NCBI GenBank assembly: GCA_945869965.1
Contig: CAMBRC010000035.1
Location: 1-42,143 of the forward strand
Reading direction: 5' to 3'
Origin: Asaia bogorensis
GTDB taxonomy: Bacteria; Pseudomonadota; Alphaproteobacteria; Acetobacterales; Acetobacteraceae
Length of the DNA: 42,143 nucleotides
A program made the position numbers and the translations under genes. Under the pieces are notes generated by a model. The model saw only the letters and a list, made by a program, of their open reading frames with translations. It searched no databases and was not told the origin of the DNA. The number at the start of each line of letters is the position of its first letter. Position 1 is the stretch's first letter. Positions 31,665 to 39,614 of this stretch are shown piece by piece.

Positions 31665-32462
31665 TTATCCTTTCGGCGCTTTCGGCCTCAACAGTTCCAA
31701 CGCCGCGACGGTCAAGATCGACAACACCACCAGGATCGTCGAAATGGCGGCAATTGTCGGCTCGATCTGATCCCGCAGCGCGTTGAACATCTTCCGCGGC
31801 AGCGTCGCCATCTCCCCCCCGGTGATGAAGAAGCTGACGATCACCTCATCGAACGAAGACAGGAACGCCAGCAAGGCGCCCGAGGCCACCGGCAGCCGGA
31901 TCTGCGGCAATGTGATCGACCAGAACGCCCGGAACCACGAGGCCCCCAGGCTGCGCGCCACCCGTTCCTGCGCCATGTCATAACTGCGCAACCCGGCGCC
32001 CACGCTGACCACCACAAACGGCGTGGACAGCATGGCGTGTGCGATCACCGTGCCGAACAGCGTGTTGTTGAGCCCAAGCTTGGCATAGACATAGAAGATA
32101 CCAACGGCCGTCAGGATCGTCGGCACCAGCAACGGCGCCAGGATCGACAGCCGCAGCATGTTGCCCCAGCGAAACCCACCGAGGTGCAACCCATACGCCG
32201 CCGCGATCCCCGCCGGCGTGGCGACCAGCGTGGTGAGCACCGCGACCTTGGTGCTCATCCAGGTGGCATCCCGCCACTCCACCGACCCGAAGAACCCTTC
32301 GTACCAGCGCAACGACCAGGCCCGCGGCGGAAACTCCAACAGCGTGGACGCCGAGAACGACACCGGAATGACAATCAGCACCGGCAACACCAGAAACGCC
32401 AGCACCAGCCCAGCCACCACGAACAACCACCAGCGCCGCCACGGCCCGATCCAGTCGTCCAT
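31665..32462 (-). CDS. polyamine-type ABC transporter permease (PotC-like)
   Basis: This is 265 residues from the ATG at 32462, which shares its A with the TGA of the upstream permease. Six membrane segments are expected. The EAA-type loop is QERVARSLGASWFRAFWSITLPQ near 165-187. ALLAFLSSFDEVIVSFFITGG near 200-220 is characteristic of PotC-type permeases for spermidine/putrescine or related compounds. It is the last gene of a four-gene operon. Confidence 0.9.
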   Translation of the reverse strand: MDDWIGPWRRWWLFVVAGLVLAFLVLPVLIVIPVSFSASTLLEFPPRAWSLRWYEGFFGSVEWRDATWMSTKVAVLTTLVATPAGIAAAYGLHLGGFRWGNMLRLSILAPLLVPTILTAVGIFYVYAKLGLNNTLFGTVIAHAMLSTPFVVVSVGAGLRSYDMAQERVARSLGASWFRAFWSITLPQIRLPVASGALLAFLSSFDEVIVSFFITGGEMATLPRKMFNALRDQIEPTIAAISTILVVLSILTVAALELLRPKAPKG

Positions 32463-33325
32463 CAGTCTTGACCCGTAATCTTGCCGACCGGAAACACCCG
32501 GGAGGCCACCCAGAAGATCAGTATCGTCAGCACGAACAACACCACGCCCAACGAACTCGCCGCCCCCCAATCGAAATAGGTCGCCACGTTCTGCTGGATC
32601 TTCATCGAGATCGTCGTCACCCGCCCGCCGCCCAGAAACTGCGGCGTGATGTAGAACCCCAAACACAGCACGAACACCATCACCGTCCCCGCCGCCAACC
32701 CCGGCACCGTCAACGGCAGATACACCCGCCAGAACGCCGAAACCGGCCCGGCCCCCAGGCTGGCCGCCGCCCGGACATAGTCCCGATCGAGCGCCTTCAT
32801 ATTCGCGTACAGCGGCAACACCAGGAACGGCAGCATGATGTGCAACATGCCGATCGCCGTGCCGGTGAAGTTGTGGACAAGCTGGAGCGGCGCATCGATC
32901 ACCCCCCACTTCATCAACGCCGTATTGATGATCCCCCGCCGCTGCAACAGCACCAGCCAAGCGTAAGTGCGAACGAGCAACGCGGTCCAGAACGGCACCA
33001 GCACCAACATCAAACCGATCGTCGCCCACCGCCCCGGCAGCAGCGCGATCAGATAGGCCACGGGATACCCCAACACCACGGCCAGCACGGTCACCAACAG
33101 CGCCAGCTGAAAGGTAACAATGAACACCGTGACATAAGCTGGCTCGGTCACCATCCTTGTGTAGTTGGCAAACCCAAACCCGTTCTCGTCATACAGCGAC
33201 AACCAGAACAGCCACCCCACCGGAATGAACAACAACCCGGCGAGCAGCACAAAAGTCGGCCCGGTCAAACCCGCCAGCGTCCACGACTCCCGCCGAGCAT
33301 CCGCCCGAATCCCCTCAGCGTTCAC
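32462..33325 (-). CDS. polyamine-type ABC transporter permease (PotB-like)
   Basis: This is 287 residues. After a charged N-terminus there are about six membrane segments. The EAA loop is LDRDYVRAAASLGAGPVSAFWRVYLPL near 188-213 (broken here: DRDYVRAAASLGAGP and FWRVYLPLTVPG). FYITPQFLGGGRVTTIS near 236-252 is typical of PotB. It overlaps the ATPase gene by four bases (33322-33325) and the next permease by one, so the operon is translated as a unit. Confidence 0.9.
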   Translation of the reverse strand: MNAEGIRADARRESWTLAGLTGPTFVLLAGLLFIPVGWLFWLSLYDENGFGFANYTRMVTEPAYVTVFIVTFQLALLVTVLAVVLGYPVAYLIALLPGRWATIGLMLVLVPFWTALLVRTYAWLVLLQRRGIINTALMKWGVIDAPLQLVHNFTGTAIGMLHIMLPFLVLPLYANMKALDRDYVRAAASLGAGPVSAFWRVYLPLTVPGLAAGTVMVFVLCLGFYITPQFLGGGRVTTISMKIQQNVATYFDWGAASSLGVVLFVLTILIFWVASRVFPVGKITGQD

Positions 33326-34404
33326 GTCGCGCGAACCAGGACGGCATCCGCGGGATCAAGCGCCAGCCGGATCGCCCCGCCCCGTCCGGGCAACGCCGCA
33401 CTTCGCCCCGCCCGCACCAACTCACGCAAGGTGACGACAGCCCCATCGGCCAGCCGCACATCGATCCGCAAGGTATCGCCCTGGAACACTACGTCATCAA
33501 TGACGGCATCGAGCAGGTTCACCCCCGCAGGCGCCTCCCCCAGCACTGGCACCAACCGCTCCGGCCGCAGCACCAACAGATACGCGCCATCCGCCCCCGG
33601 CGGCGTGGCCAGCGAAAGCGGCGCGTCTTTCCATCGCGCCACCCCGCCGGCAACTGTGACCGGCAGGAATGCCGAATCGCCGATGAAGTCGGCGACGAAA
33701 TGGCTGGCCGGCTGCTCATACAAAACGCGCGGAGTGTCGATCTGCTGGATGCGGCCATGATCGATCACCGCGATCCGATCCGACATCGTCAGCGCCTCGC
33801 GTTGGTCATGCGTGACATAGATCACCGTCATCCCCAGCCGCTCATGCAGCCGGCGGATTTCGATCTGCATCTGCTCGCGCAGCTTCTTGTCCAGCGCCGA
33901 TAGTGGCTCGTCCATCAGCAGGATGCCCGGCTCGAACACGATCGCCCGGGCCAACGCCACCCGCTGCCGCTGTCCCCCGGACAACTGATCCACCCGCCGT
34001 TCGCCGAATGCCTCCATCTGCACCAGGTCAAGCGCCCGCTTCACCCGCGCCGTCCGCTCAGCCCCGCCGACGCCGCGCAGCTTGAGCGGAAAGCCGATAT
34101 TCTCCGCCACGTCCATGTGCGGGAAAAGCGCATAGCTCTGGAACACCACGCCGAGGTTGCGCTTGTGCGGCGGGGTGCGGACCATTTCGACGCTGCCAAA
34201 TCTCAGGCTGCCCGAATCCGGCCGGGTGAAGCCGGCCATGATCATTAGCAAAGTGGTCTTGCCGGAGCCCGACGGGCCCAGCAGGGTGACGAACTCCCCG
34301 CTGGCCACATCGAGATCCACCGCATCGAGCGCCGCGGTCCGGCCGTACCGCTTGGTCAGCCCCCGGACGGCGATCGGCAGCGCCGCCGGGTTTTCGACTG
34401 TCAT
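33322..34404 (-). CDS. polyamine-type ABC transporter ATP-binding protein (PotA-like)
   Basis: This is 360 residues. Walker A is GPSGSGKT (43-50), the Q loop is VVFQSYALFP (87-96), the signature is LSGGQRQR (141-148), Walker B is ILLMDEP (161-167) and the switch His is in YVTHDQREA. A C-terminal TOBE domain follows (about 280-355). The domain order and length are those of PotA. It lies between the binding-protein gene and the two permease genes and overlaps the next gene by four bases. Confidence 0.93.
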   Translation of the reverse strand: MTVENPAALPIAVRGLTKRYGRTAALDAVDLDVASGEFVTLLGPSGSGKTTLLMIMAGFTRPDSGSLRFGSVEMVRTPPHKRNLGVVFQSYALFPHMDVAENIGFPLKLRGVGGAERTARVKRALDLVQMEAFGERRVDQLSGGQRQRVALARAIVFEPGILLMDEPLSALDKKLREQMQIEIRRLHERLGMTVIYVTHDQREALTMSDRIAVIDHGRIQQIDTPRVLYEQPASHFVADFIGDSAFLPVTVAGGVARWKDAPLSLATPPGADGAYLLVLRPERLVPVLGEAPAGVNLLDAVIDDVVFQGDTLRIDVRLADGAVVTLRELVRAGRSAALPGRGGAIRLALDPADAVLVRAT

Positions 34405-34405
34405 C

Positions 34406-35446
34406 TTAGCGTTGCAGGAACGCGTCCATCCGCTCGGTCAGCTTCGGCAGATGCTCGCGCCAGAAGTCGAAGTTCATCACCGTCTGTTTGGCGGCATTTG
34501 CCGGCGCCGAGTTGATCTCGGCCGCCTGGGCCGGGGTGATCTTGCCGGTGTCGAAGGCCTTGGCGGTGATCGGGCCATAGTTGATGTATTTCGGAATGTC
34601 GGCCTGGATCACCGGATCAACCATCAGGGCGATGACCTTCTGCGCCAGGGCGAGATTCTTGGCGCCCTTGGGGATCACCAGGCAGTCGGCGTTCAGGATG
34701 CCCTGGTTATAGGTGGTGGTCGCCTTGGCGCCGTCCTTGATCGCGGCCGAGGCGCGGCCGTTCCAGATCGCCACCATGTCGGCCTCGCCATCCTTCAGCA
34801 GCTGGGCCGATTGCGCGCCCGAGGCCCACCAGGCAACAACGTGCGGCTTGATCTTCTCCAGGCTCTTGATCGCACGATCAACATCGATCGGATAGAGCTT
34901 GTCCAGCGGCACGCCATCGGCCATCAGCGCGATTTCCATCGTCTCTGATGCACCGCGGGAGAGCGAGCGAGTGCCGGGGAACTTCTTGACGTCCCAGAAG
35001 TCGGCCCAGCTCTGCGGCCCGTTCTGGCCGTATTTGTCGGTGTTCCAGGCGATGATGGTGGAATAGTAGATCACCCCGATCCAGTCCTTGTGGACCATGC
35101 CCTTGTCGATGCCGTCCGTCTTGATCACGGAATAGTCGAGCGGCTCGAACAGGCCCTCAGCGGCGCCGCGGGCGCAACTGGCAGCGCCGAGATCGGCCAC
35201 GTCCCACTTCACGGCGTTGGCCCGCACCTGGGCGCGCACATCGGCGATGCCGGTCAACGTGTCTTCCTTGATGACGATGCCGAGCAACTTCTCGATCGGG
35301 TCGAGCTGGGCCTTGCGCTGGGCGGCCTGATAGGCGCCGCCGAAAGAGGCGAAGGTGATGACCTGTTGGGCTGCGGCTTGGCCAGCGAGCGTGCCGGCGA
35401 CCAACAACGCGACCCCGGCGATACCGACGCGGAGGGGGAGTTTCAT
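34406..35446 (-). CDS. polyamine-type ABC transporter substrate-binding protein (PotD-like)
   Basis: This is 346 residues from the ATG at 35446 (GGAGGGGGAG just upstream); the much longer in-frame extension to 36943 is antisense to the oxidase gene and is rejected. A Sec signal peptide (VGIAGVALLVAGTLAGQAA, cleavage near AAAQ) is followed by ITFASFGGAYQAAQRKA, as in type 2 periplasmic binding proteins for polyamines and related cations. It is the first gene of the PotDABC-like operon and diverges from the oxidase gene, which suggests uptake followed by oxidation of the same compound. Confidence 0.9.
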   Translation of the reverse strand: MKLPLRVGIAGVALLVAGTLAGQAAAQQVITFASFGGAYQAAQRKAQLDPIEKLLGIVIKEDTLTGIADVRAQVRANAVKWDVADLGAASCARGAAEGLFEPLDYSVIKTDGIDKGMVHKDWIGVIYYSTIIAWNTDKYGQNGPQSWADFWDVKKFPGTRSLSRGASETMEIALMADGVPLDKLYPIDVDRAIKSLEKIKPHVVAWWASGAQSAQLLKDGEADMVAIWNGRASAAIKDGAKATTTYNQGILNADCLVIPKGAKNLALAQKVIALMVDPVIQADIPKYINYGPITAKAFDTGKITPAQAAEINSAPANAAKQTVMNFDFWREHLPKLTERMDAFLQR

Positions 35447-35599
35447 TGCCTTTGAGTCCCTGTGTGATTGCTTGATTCTGCCTTGGCGCCATCTTCGCCA
35501 GGAATCGATCGCAGCGCCAAGCGAAATTCCACCGGACACACATCTGGACCAGGCCACAGGCGACAGGCACCATGTCAGCGTCCTCCGCCGGAGATTGTC

Positions 35600-36886
35600 G
35601 TGACCCCCCGTTTGCCCCTGCCGCCCAGCCTCTACGCCGAAACCGCCCGACCGCCGGCCGATACGCCGCCGCTGGATGGCGACAAGACCGTTTCGGTGGC
35701 CGTCATCGGAGGCGGCTTCACCGGCCTGTCCGCCGCCTTGCACCTGGCCGAACAGGGCACCGATGTCGTGGTGCTGGAGGCGCACGAACCCGGCTGGGGC
35801 GCCTCGGGCCGCAATGGCGGACAGGTCAATCCGGGCCTGAAGCACGATCCCGACCAGGTGGTGGCGGATTTCGGTCCCGAGCTTGGCGCGCGCATGGTCG
35901 AGATGTCGTGGAACGCGCCGAACACCGCCTTCGAGATCATCCGTCGGCACCAGATCCAGTGCGATGCCAGTCAAACAGGCACGCTGCGTGCCGCCTGGAT
36001 GCAGCCAAATGTCGCCGATATCCGCACCGCCTATGAACAGGGTGCCAAGCGCGGGATGCCGGTGGAGTTCATGGATGCAGCACGCATGCGCGAGGTGACC
36101 GGCACCGACCGTTACATTTGCGCATTGCTCGACAAGCGCGGCGGGCACGTCAACCCGCTGGGCTATGCCCGTGGCCTGGCGCAGGCGGCAATCCATGCAG
36201 GTGCCGTGGTGCATGGCGCAACCCCGGCGCAGAAGGTCTGGCGCGACGGCGGCAAGTGGCATGTCCAGACCCCGACCGGCACCGTCCATGCCGAACACCT
36301 GGTTCTGGGCACCAACGGCTATACCGACGACCTGTGGCCCAAATTGCGCAAGACCGTGGTGCCGGTGTTCAGCGGGGTCGTGGCCTCCGAACCGCTCTCC
36401 GACGCGATGGCACGCGATATCTTCCCGATCCGCTCGTCGCTTTACGAGCTCGGCAAGGTCACCACCTATTACCGGCTGGACCGCCAGAACCGGGTGCTGA
36501 TGGGCGGGCGCAGCCAGCAATCGCCGGTCTCCGGGCCGGAGGAACTGGGCTTCCTGCGGCGTTATGCCGAGCGGCTGTGGCCCCAGATCAAGGGCATCGG
36601 CTGGACACATGGCTGGAACGGGCAACTGGCGGTGACGACCGATTCCTATCCGCATATCCACGAGCCCGCCCCGGGGGTGACGGTGTGCCTGGGCTATAAC
36701 GGCCGTGGGGTGGCAATGGCGAGCGCGATGGGGCCGCAACTCACCAGGCGCGTGCTGGGGGGGAGCGCGGCGGAGATCGACATGCCGATCACCGACCTCA
36801 AGCCGGTGCCGTTCCATGGGCTGTGGCGCACAGCGGTGGCGGCGCGGATTGCCTATGGAAGGATTCGGGATTCGTTGCACATCTAA
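35600..36886 (+). CDS. FAD-dependent oxidoreductase, gamma-glutamylputrescine oxidase-like (DAO family)
   Basis: This is 428 residues from the GTG at 35600 with GGAG eight bases upstream. The FAD-binding Rossmann motif is VAVIGGGFTGLSAALHLAEQ at about 34-53. The region GWGASGRNGGQVNPG near 72-86 and the C-terminal LGYNGRGVAMASAMG are typical of PuuB-like oxidases. These oxidise gamma-glutamylated putrescine or other amines. The divergent polyamine-type transporter supports an amine substrate. No PuuA is seen. Its TAA is nine bases before the hairpin of repeat locus 11. Confidence 0.87.
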   Translation: MTPRLPLPPSLYAETARPPADTPPLDGDKTVSVAVIGGGFTGLSAALHLAEQGTDVVVLEAHEPGWGASGRNGGQVNPGLKHDPDQVVADFGPELGARMVEMSWNAPNTAFEIIRRHQIQCDASQTGTLRAAWMQPNVADIRTAYEQGAKRGMPVEFMDAARMREVTGTDRYICALLDKRGGHVNPLGYARGLAQAAIHAGAVVHGATPAQKVWRDGGKWHVQTPTGTVHAEHLVLGTNGYTDDLWPKLRKTVVPVFSGVVASEPLSDAMARDIFPIRSSLYELGKVTTYYRLDRQNRVLMGGRSQQSPVSGPEELGFLRRYAERLWPQIKGIGWTHGWNGQLAVTTDSYPHIHEPAPGVTVCLGYNGRGVAMASAMGPQLTRRVLGGSAAEIDMPITDLKPVPFHGLWRTAVAARIAYGRIRDSLHI

Positions 36887-36895
36887 AGGAAGAAT

Positions 36896-36982
36896 CTTCT
36901 TTTTGTGAACAAAAAGAAGCAAAAAAACTTCATCCATCAGCAAGAGGATAAAATTTTTTTGGTTCTTTTTTCAAAAAAGAAC
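36896..36982. repeat. paired AT-rich 3'-end element, locus 11 (mixed stem types)
   Basis: Arms face inward. The left hairpin is at 36896-36919 (CTTCTTTTTG, TGAA loop), arm CAAAAAAACTTCATCC. The right arm is GGATAAAATTTTTTTG and the right hairpin is at 36962-36982 (GTTC/GAAC). The last base of the hairpin is the last base of the stop codon of the P-type ATPase on the minus strand, so the element is fused to the coding end. Confidence 0.85.
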
Positions 36983-39117
36983 TACTTCTTCCCTAGTAAC
37001 CGCAACGCATTGGCCGTTACCAGCACCGTCGCCCCGGTATCGGCCAGGATTGCCGGCCAGAGTCCGGTGACGCCCGCCACCGTGGTGACCAGGAACACCG
37101 CCTTGAGCCCCAGCGCGATGACGATATTCTGGCGGATATTGGCCATCACCCGGCGCGACAGCATGATCATCGCGGCGACATCGGCGACGCGGCCGTGCAG
37201 CACGGCGGCGTCGGCGGTTTCCAGCGCGACGTCGGTGCCACCGCCCATGGCGATGCCGACATCGGCGGCGGCCAGGGCGGGGGCATCGTTGATGCCGTCA
37301 CCGACTTTGGCCACGATGGCACCGGTTGCTTGCAGTTCGCGGACGATGGCGAGCTTGTCGGCGGGCAGCAGGCCGGCGCGGACATCGATGCCGAGGCGTT
37401 GGCCGACGGCATCGGCCGTGGCCTGGTTGTCGCCGGTCAACATGACGCGGCCGATGCCCATGGCCTGCAGCGCCGCAAGCCCGGCCTGGGCATCGGCGCG
37501 CGGGGCGTCGCGCAGGGCAATGGCGCCGGCCAGGATGCCGTCGGCCACCAGTACCGCGACGCTGCGGCCGGTGCCGGCCATGGCGGCGATGGTCTCGCGT
37601 TCGTCGGCGGAGGCTTCGGTGCGGGCCAGGGCGGCGACCGCCGAGCCGAGGAACAACGCCCGGCCCTCGACAGTGCCGACCACGCCGAGGCCGGCGAGGG
37701 CGGCGGCGGATTCGGTTCGCGGAATGGGGAGTGAGTCTTCGGCGGCCGAGGCCAGGATGGCGGCGGCCAGCGGGTGGCTCGATCCCGCCTCCAGCCCGGC
37801 GGCCAGGCGCAACACCTCGCGCGCCGGCAGGGCGAAGGCAACGACATCGGTCACTTCCGGCCGGCCGCGGGTCAGGGTGCCGGTCTTGTCGAAGGCGACC
37901 ATGGTGACGTCGCCGAGCCGCTCCAGCACTGCGCCGCCCTTGATCAGAAGGCCGCGGCGGGCGCCGGCCGACAGCCCGGCGGCGATGGCGGCGGGGGTGG
38001 AAATCACCAGCGCGCAGGGGCAGCCGATCAGCAGCAGGGCGAGGCCCTTGTAGATCCAGCCTGCCCAATCACCGCCGGCGACCAGCGGTGGCAGGATGGC
38101 CACGAGCAGGGCGACTGCCATGACCGAGGGGGTGTACCAGCGCGCAAATCGGTCGATCATGCGCTCGGTCGGGGCCCGGCTTTCCTGGGCTTCCTCGACC
38201 AGGCGGACGATGCGCGCAATTGTGTTGTCGGCGGCGGCGGCGGTGACACGGATGCGCAGGGCGGCGCTGCCATTGACCGTGCCGGCGAAGACGATGTCGC
38301 CGGCCGACTTGGTGACCGGGACGCTCTCGCCGCTGACCGGGGCTTCGTCCACTTCGCCTTCGCCGTCCAGGACCACGCCGTCTGCGGCAATCCGGTCGCC
38401 GGGACGTACCAGGATCACGTGACCCACCATCAGCTTGGCGGCGGGCATTTCGCGCAAGCGCGGCCCGACCTCAACCACGGCGGTGCGCGGCACCAGGTCG
38501 GCGAGCGACTGGATGCTGGCGCGGGCCCGGCCGGCGGCCACGCCTTCCAGCATCTCGCCTATCAGGAACAGCAGCACCACGGAGGCGGCTTCCTCGGCAG
38601 CACCGATCGCCACCGCCCCCAGGGCGGCGACCACCATCAGCGTCTCGATGGAGAACGGCGTGCCAGCGCGCGCGGCGCCCAGGGCACGGCGGGCGACCGG
38701 CACCAGGCCGACGAGCATCGCGGCGGTGAAGGCCCAGGGGCCGAGTTCAGGTGCTACATGCCCGGCGACGAAAGCTGCGGCGAGTGCCGCGGCACAGGCG
38801 ATCACCAGCGTCGGCTTGCGGCCGCGCCACCAGGCCGGCGGCGGTGCTCGGGCGTCGGTGCCGTCATCGGCAAGCGCCTCCACCGGCCCGACGGTGCCCA
38901 AAGCAGCAAGCCCATAGCCCAGCCGGGTCACCTGGCGCTCGACATCTGCCAGCACGCCGGCTTCGTCGTGATGCACCACCAGCGTCGCCGCTGAGACCGA
39001 GACGGACACATCGGTCACGCCGGGGAGACGGCGCACCGCGGTGTCGATCTTGGCGGCGCAGGCGGCGCAATCCATACCCTCGACCCGGTAGCGCGTTCGT
39101 GTCGCGACGTCGCTCAT
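36982..39117 (-). CDS. heavy-metal-translocating P-type ATPase (ZntA/CadA-like)
   Basis: This is 711 residues from the ATG at 39117. An N-terminal metal-binding domain has GMDCAAC (Cys 17 and 20). Eight membrane helices are expected, with metal-site CPC at about 366-368. The phosphorylation motif is DKTGTLTRG (Asp at about 410), SSHPLAA is the P1B His-Pro motif, and GDGINDAPALAAADVGIAMGGGTD is the hinge (quoted here as GDGINDAPAL). The CPC and two N-terminal Cys fit Zn/Cd/Pb or Co export. The promoter lies in a MerR-type operator shared with the divergent regulator. Confidence 0.93.
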   Translation of the reverse strand: MSDVATRTRYRVEGMDCAACAAKIDTAVRRLPGVTDVSVSVSAATLVVHHDEAGVLADVERQVTRLGYGLAALGTVGPVEALADDGTDARAPPPAWWRGRKPTLVIACAAALAAAFVAGHVAPELGPWAFTAAMLVGLVPVARRALGAARAGTPFSIETLMVVAALGAVAIGAAEEAASVVLLFLIGEMLEGVAAGRARASIQSLADLVPRTAVVEVGPRLREMPAAKLMVGHVILVRPGDRIAADGVVLDGEGEVDEAPVSGESVPVTKSAGDIVFAGTVNGSAALRIRVTAAAADNTIARIVRLVEEAQESRAPTERMIDRFARWYTPSVMAVALLVAILPPLVAGGDWAGWIYKGLALLLIGCPCALVISTPAAIAAGLSAGARRGLLIKGGAVLERLGDVTMVAFDKTGTLTRGRPEVTDVVAFALPAREVLRLAAGLEAGSSHPLAAAILASAAEDSLPIPRTESAAALAGLGVVGTVEGRALFLGSAVAALARTEASADERETIAAMAGTGRSVAVLVADGILAGAIALRDAPRADAQAGLAALQAMGIGRVMLTGDNQATADAVGQRLGIDVRAGLLPADKLAIVRELQATGAIVAKVGDGINDAPALAAADVGIAMGGGTDVALETADAAVLHGRVADVAAMIMLSRRVMANIRQNIVIALGLKAVFLVTTVAGVTGLWPAILADTGATVLVTANALRLLGKK

Positions 39118-39145
39118 CGTCAAGCCCTTGTCGATTCTGACCAAG

Positions 39146-39176
39146 AGCGTATTTCCTCTAGCGACTAGAGGAGCAA
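39146..39176 (-). promoter_or_regulatory. MerR-type promoter/operator for the P-type ATPase
   Basis: Read on the minus strand, TTGCTC (39171-39176, -35) is separated from TACGCT (39146-39151, -10) by 19 bases. The spacer carries the dyad CCTCTAG-TCG-CTAGAGG (39155-39171). A 19-base spacer with a central dyad is the hallmark of promoters untwisted by metal-bound MerR-family activators. The regulator starts at 39182 on the other strand. Confidence 0.85.
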
Positions 39177-39181
39177 GCCCC

Positions 39182-39607
39182 ATGAACAGCGCCGTTTCCA
39201 TCGGCGAAGCAGCGCGGATCAGCGGCGTGAAGGTGCCGACGATCCGCTATTACGAGCAGATCGGCCTGCTGCACCCGCCGGCGCGCAGCGAGGGCAACCG
39301 ACGGCATTTTGCGCCGTCCGAGCTGCGCCGCCTGGCCTTCATCCGCCACGCCCGCGCTTTGGGCTTCGAAATCGAGGCGATCCGCACCTTGCTGGCGCTC
39401 CAGGACGATCCGCACCAGCCCTGCGCCACCGCGGACACCATCGCCCAGGCGCGGCTCGCCGAAGTGGAGGCGCGCATCCGCAGCCTGCTGGCGCTCAAGG
39501 CGGAGCTGGAACTGATGGTCGAAGGCTGCCGCCACGGGGCGGTGGCGGATTGCCGGGTCATCGAGGTGCTGGCCGACCATGGCCAGTGCCTGCACCCCGC
39601 ACACTGA
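39182..39607 (+). CDS. MerR-family metal-responsive regulator (ZntR/CadR-like)
   Basis: This is 141 residues from the ATG at 39182. The helix-turn-helix start is VSIGEAARISGVKVPTIRYYEQIGLL (split as SIGEAARISGVKVP and IRYYEQIGLL). A dimerisation helix at about 82-112 follows. The metal-binding tail has Cys 81, 116, 124 and 136 and His 134 (CRHGAVADC and LADHGQC), close to ZntR/CadR. It activates the divergent ATPase through the operator at 39146-39176. An upstream in-frame start at 39128 would cover the operator and is unlikely. A short CTGAAC-TGC-GTTCAG palindrome overlaps the stop and that of the next gene. Confidence 0.92.
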   Translation: MNSAVSIGEAARISGVKVPTIRYYEQIGLLHPPARSEGNRRHFAPSELRRLAFIRHARALGFEIEAIRTLLALQDDPHQPCATADTIAQARLAEVEARIRSLLALKAELELMVEGCRHGAVADCRVIEVLADHGQCLHPAH

Positions 39608-39614
39608 ACTGCGT

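Noticed and set aside
1460-36982. CRISPR array or insertion sequences as explanation for the repeats
   Set aside because: Copies are scattered singly or in pairs kilobases apart with no regular spacers, no transposase and no target duplications.
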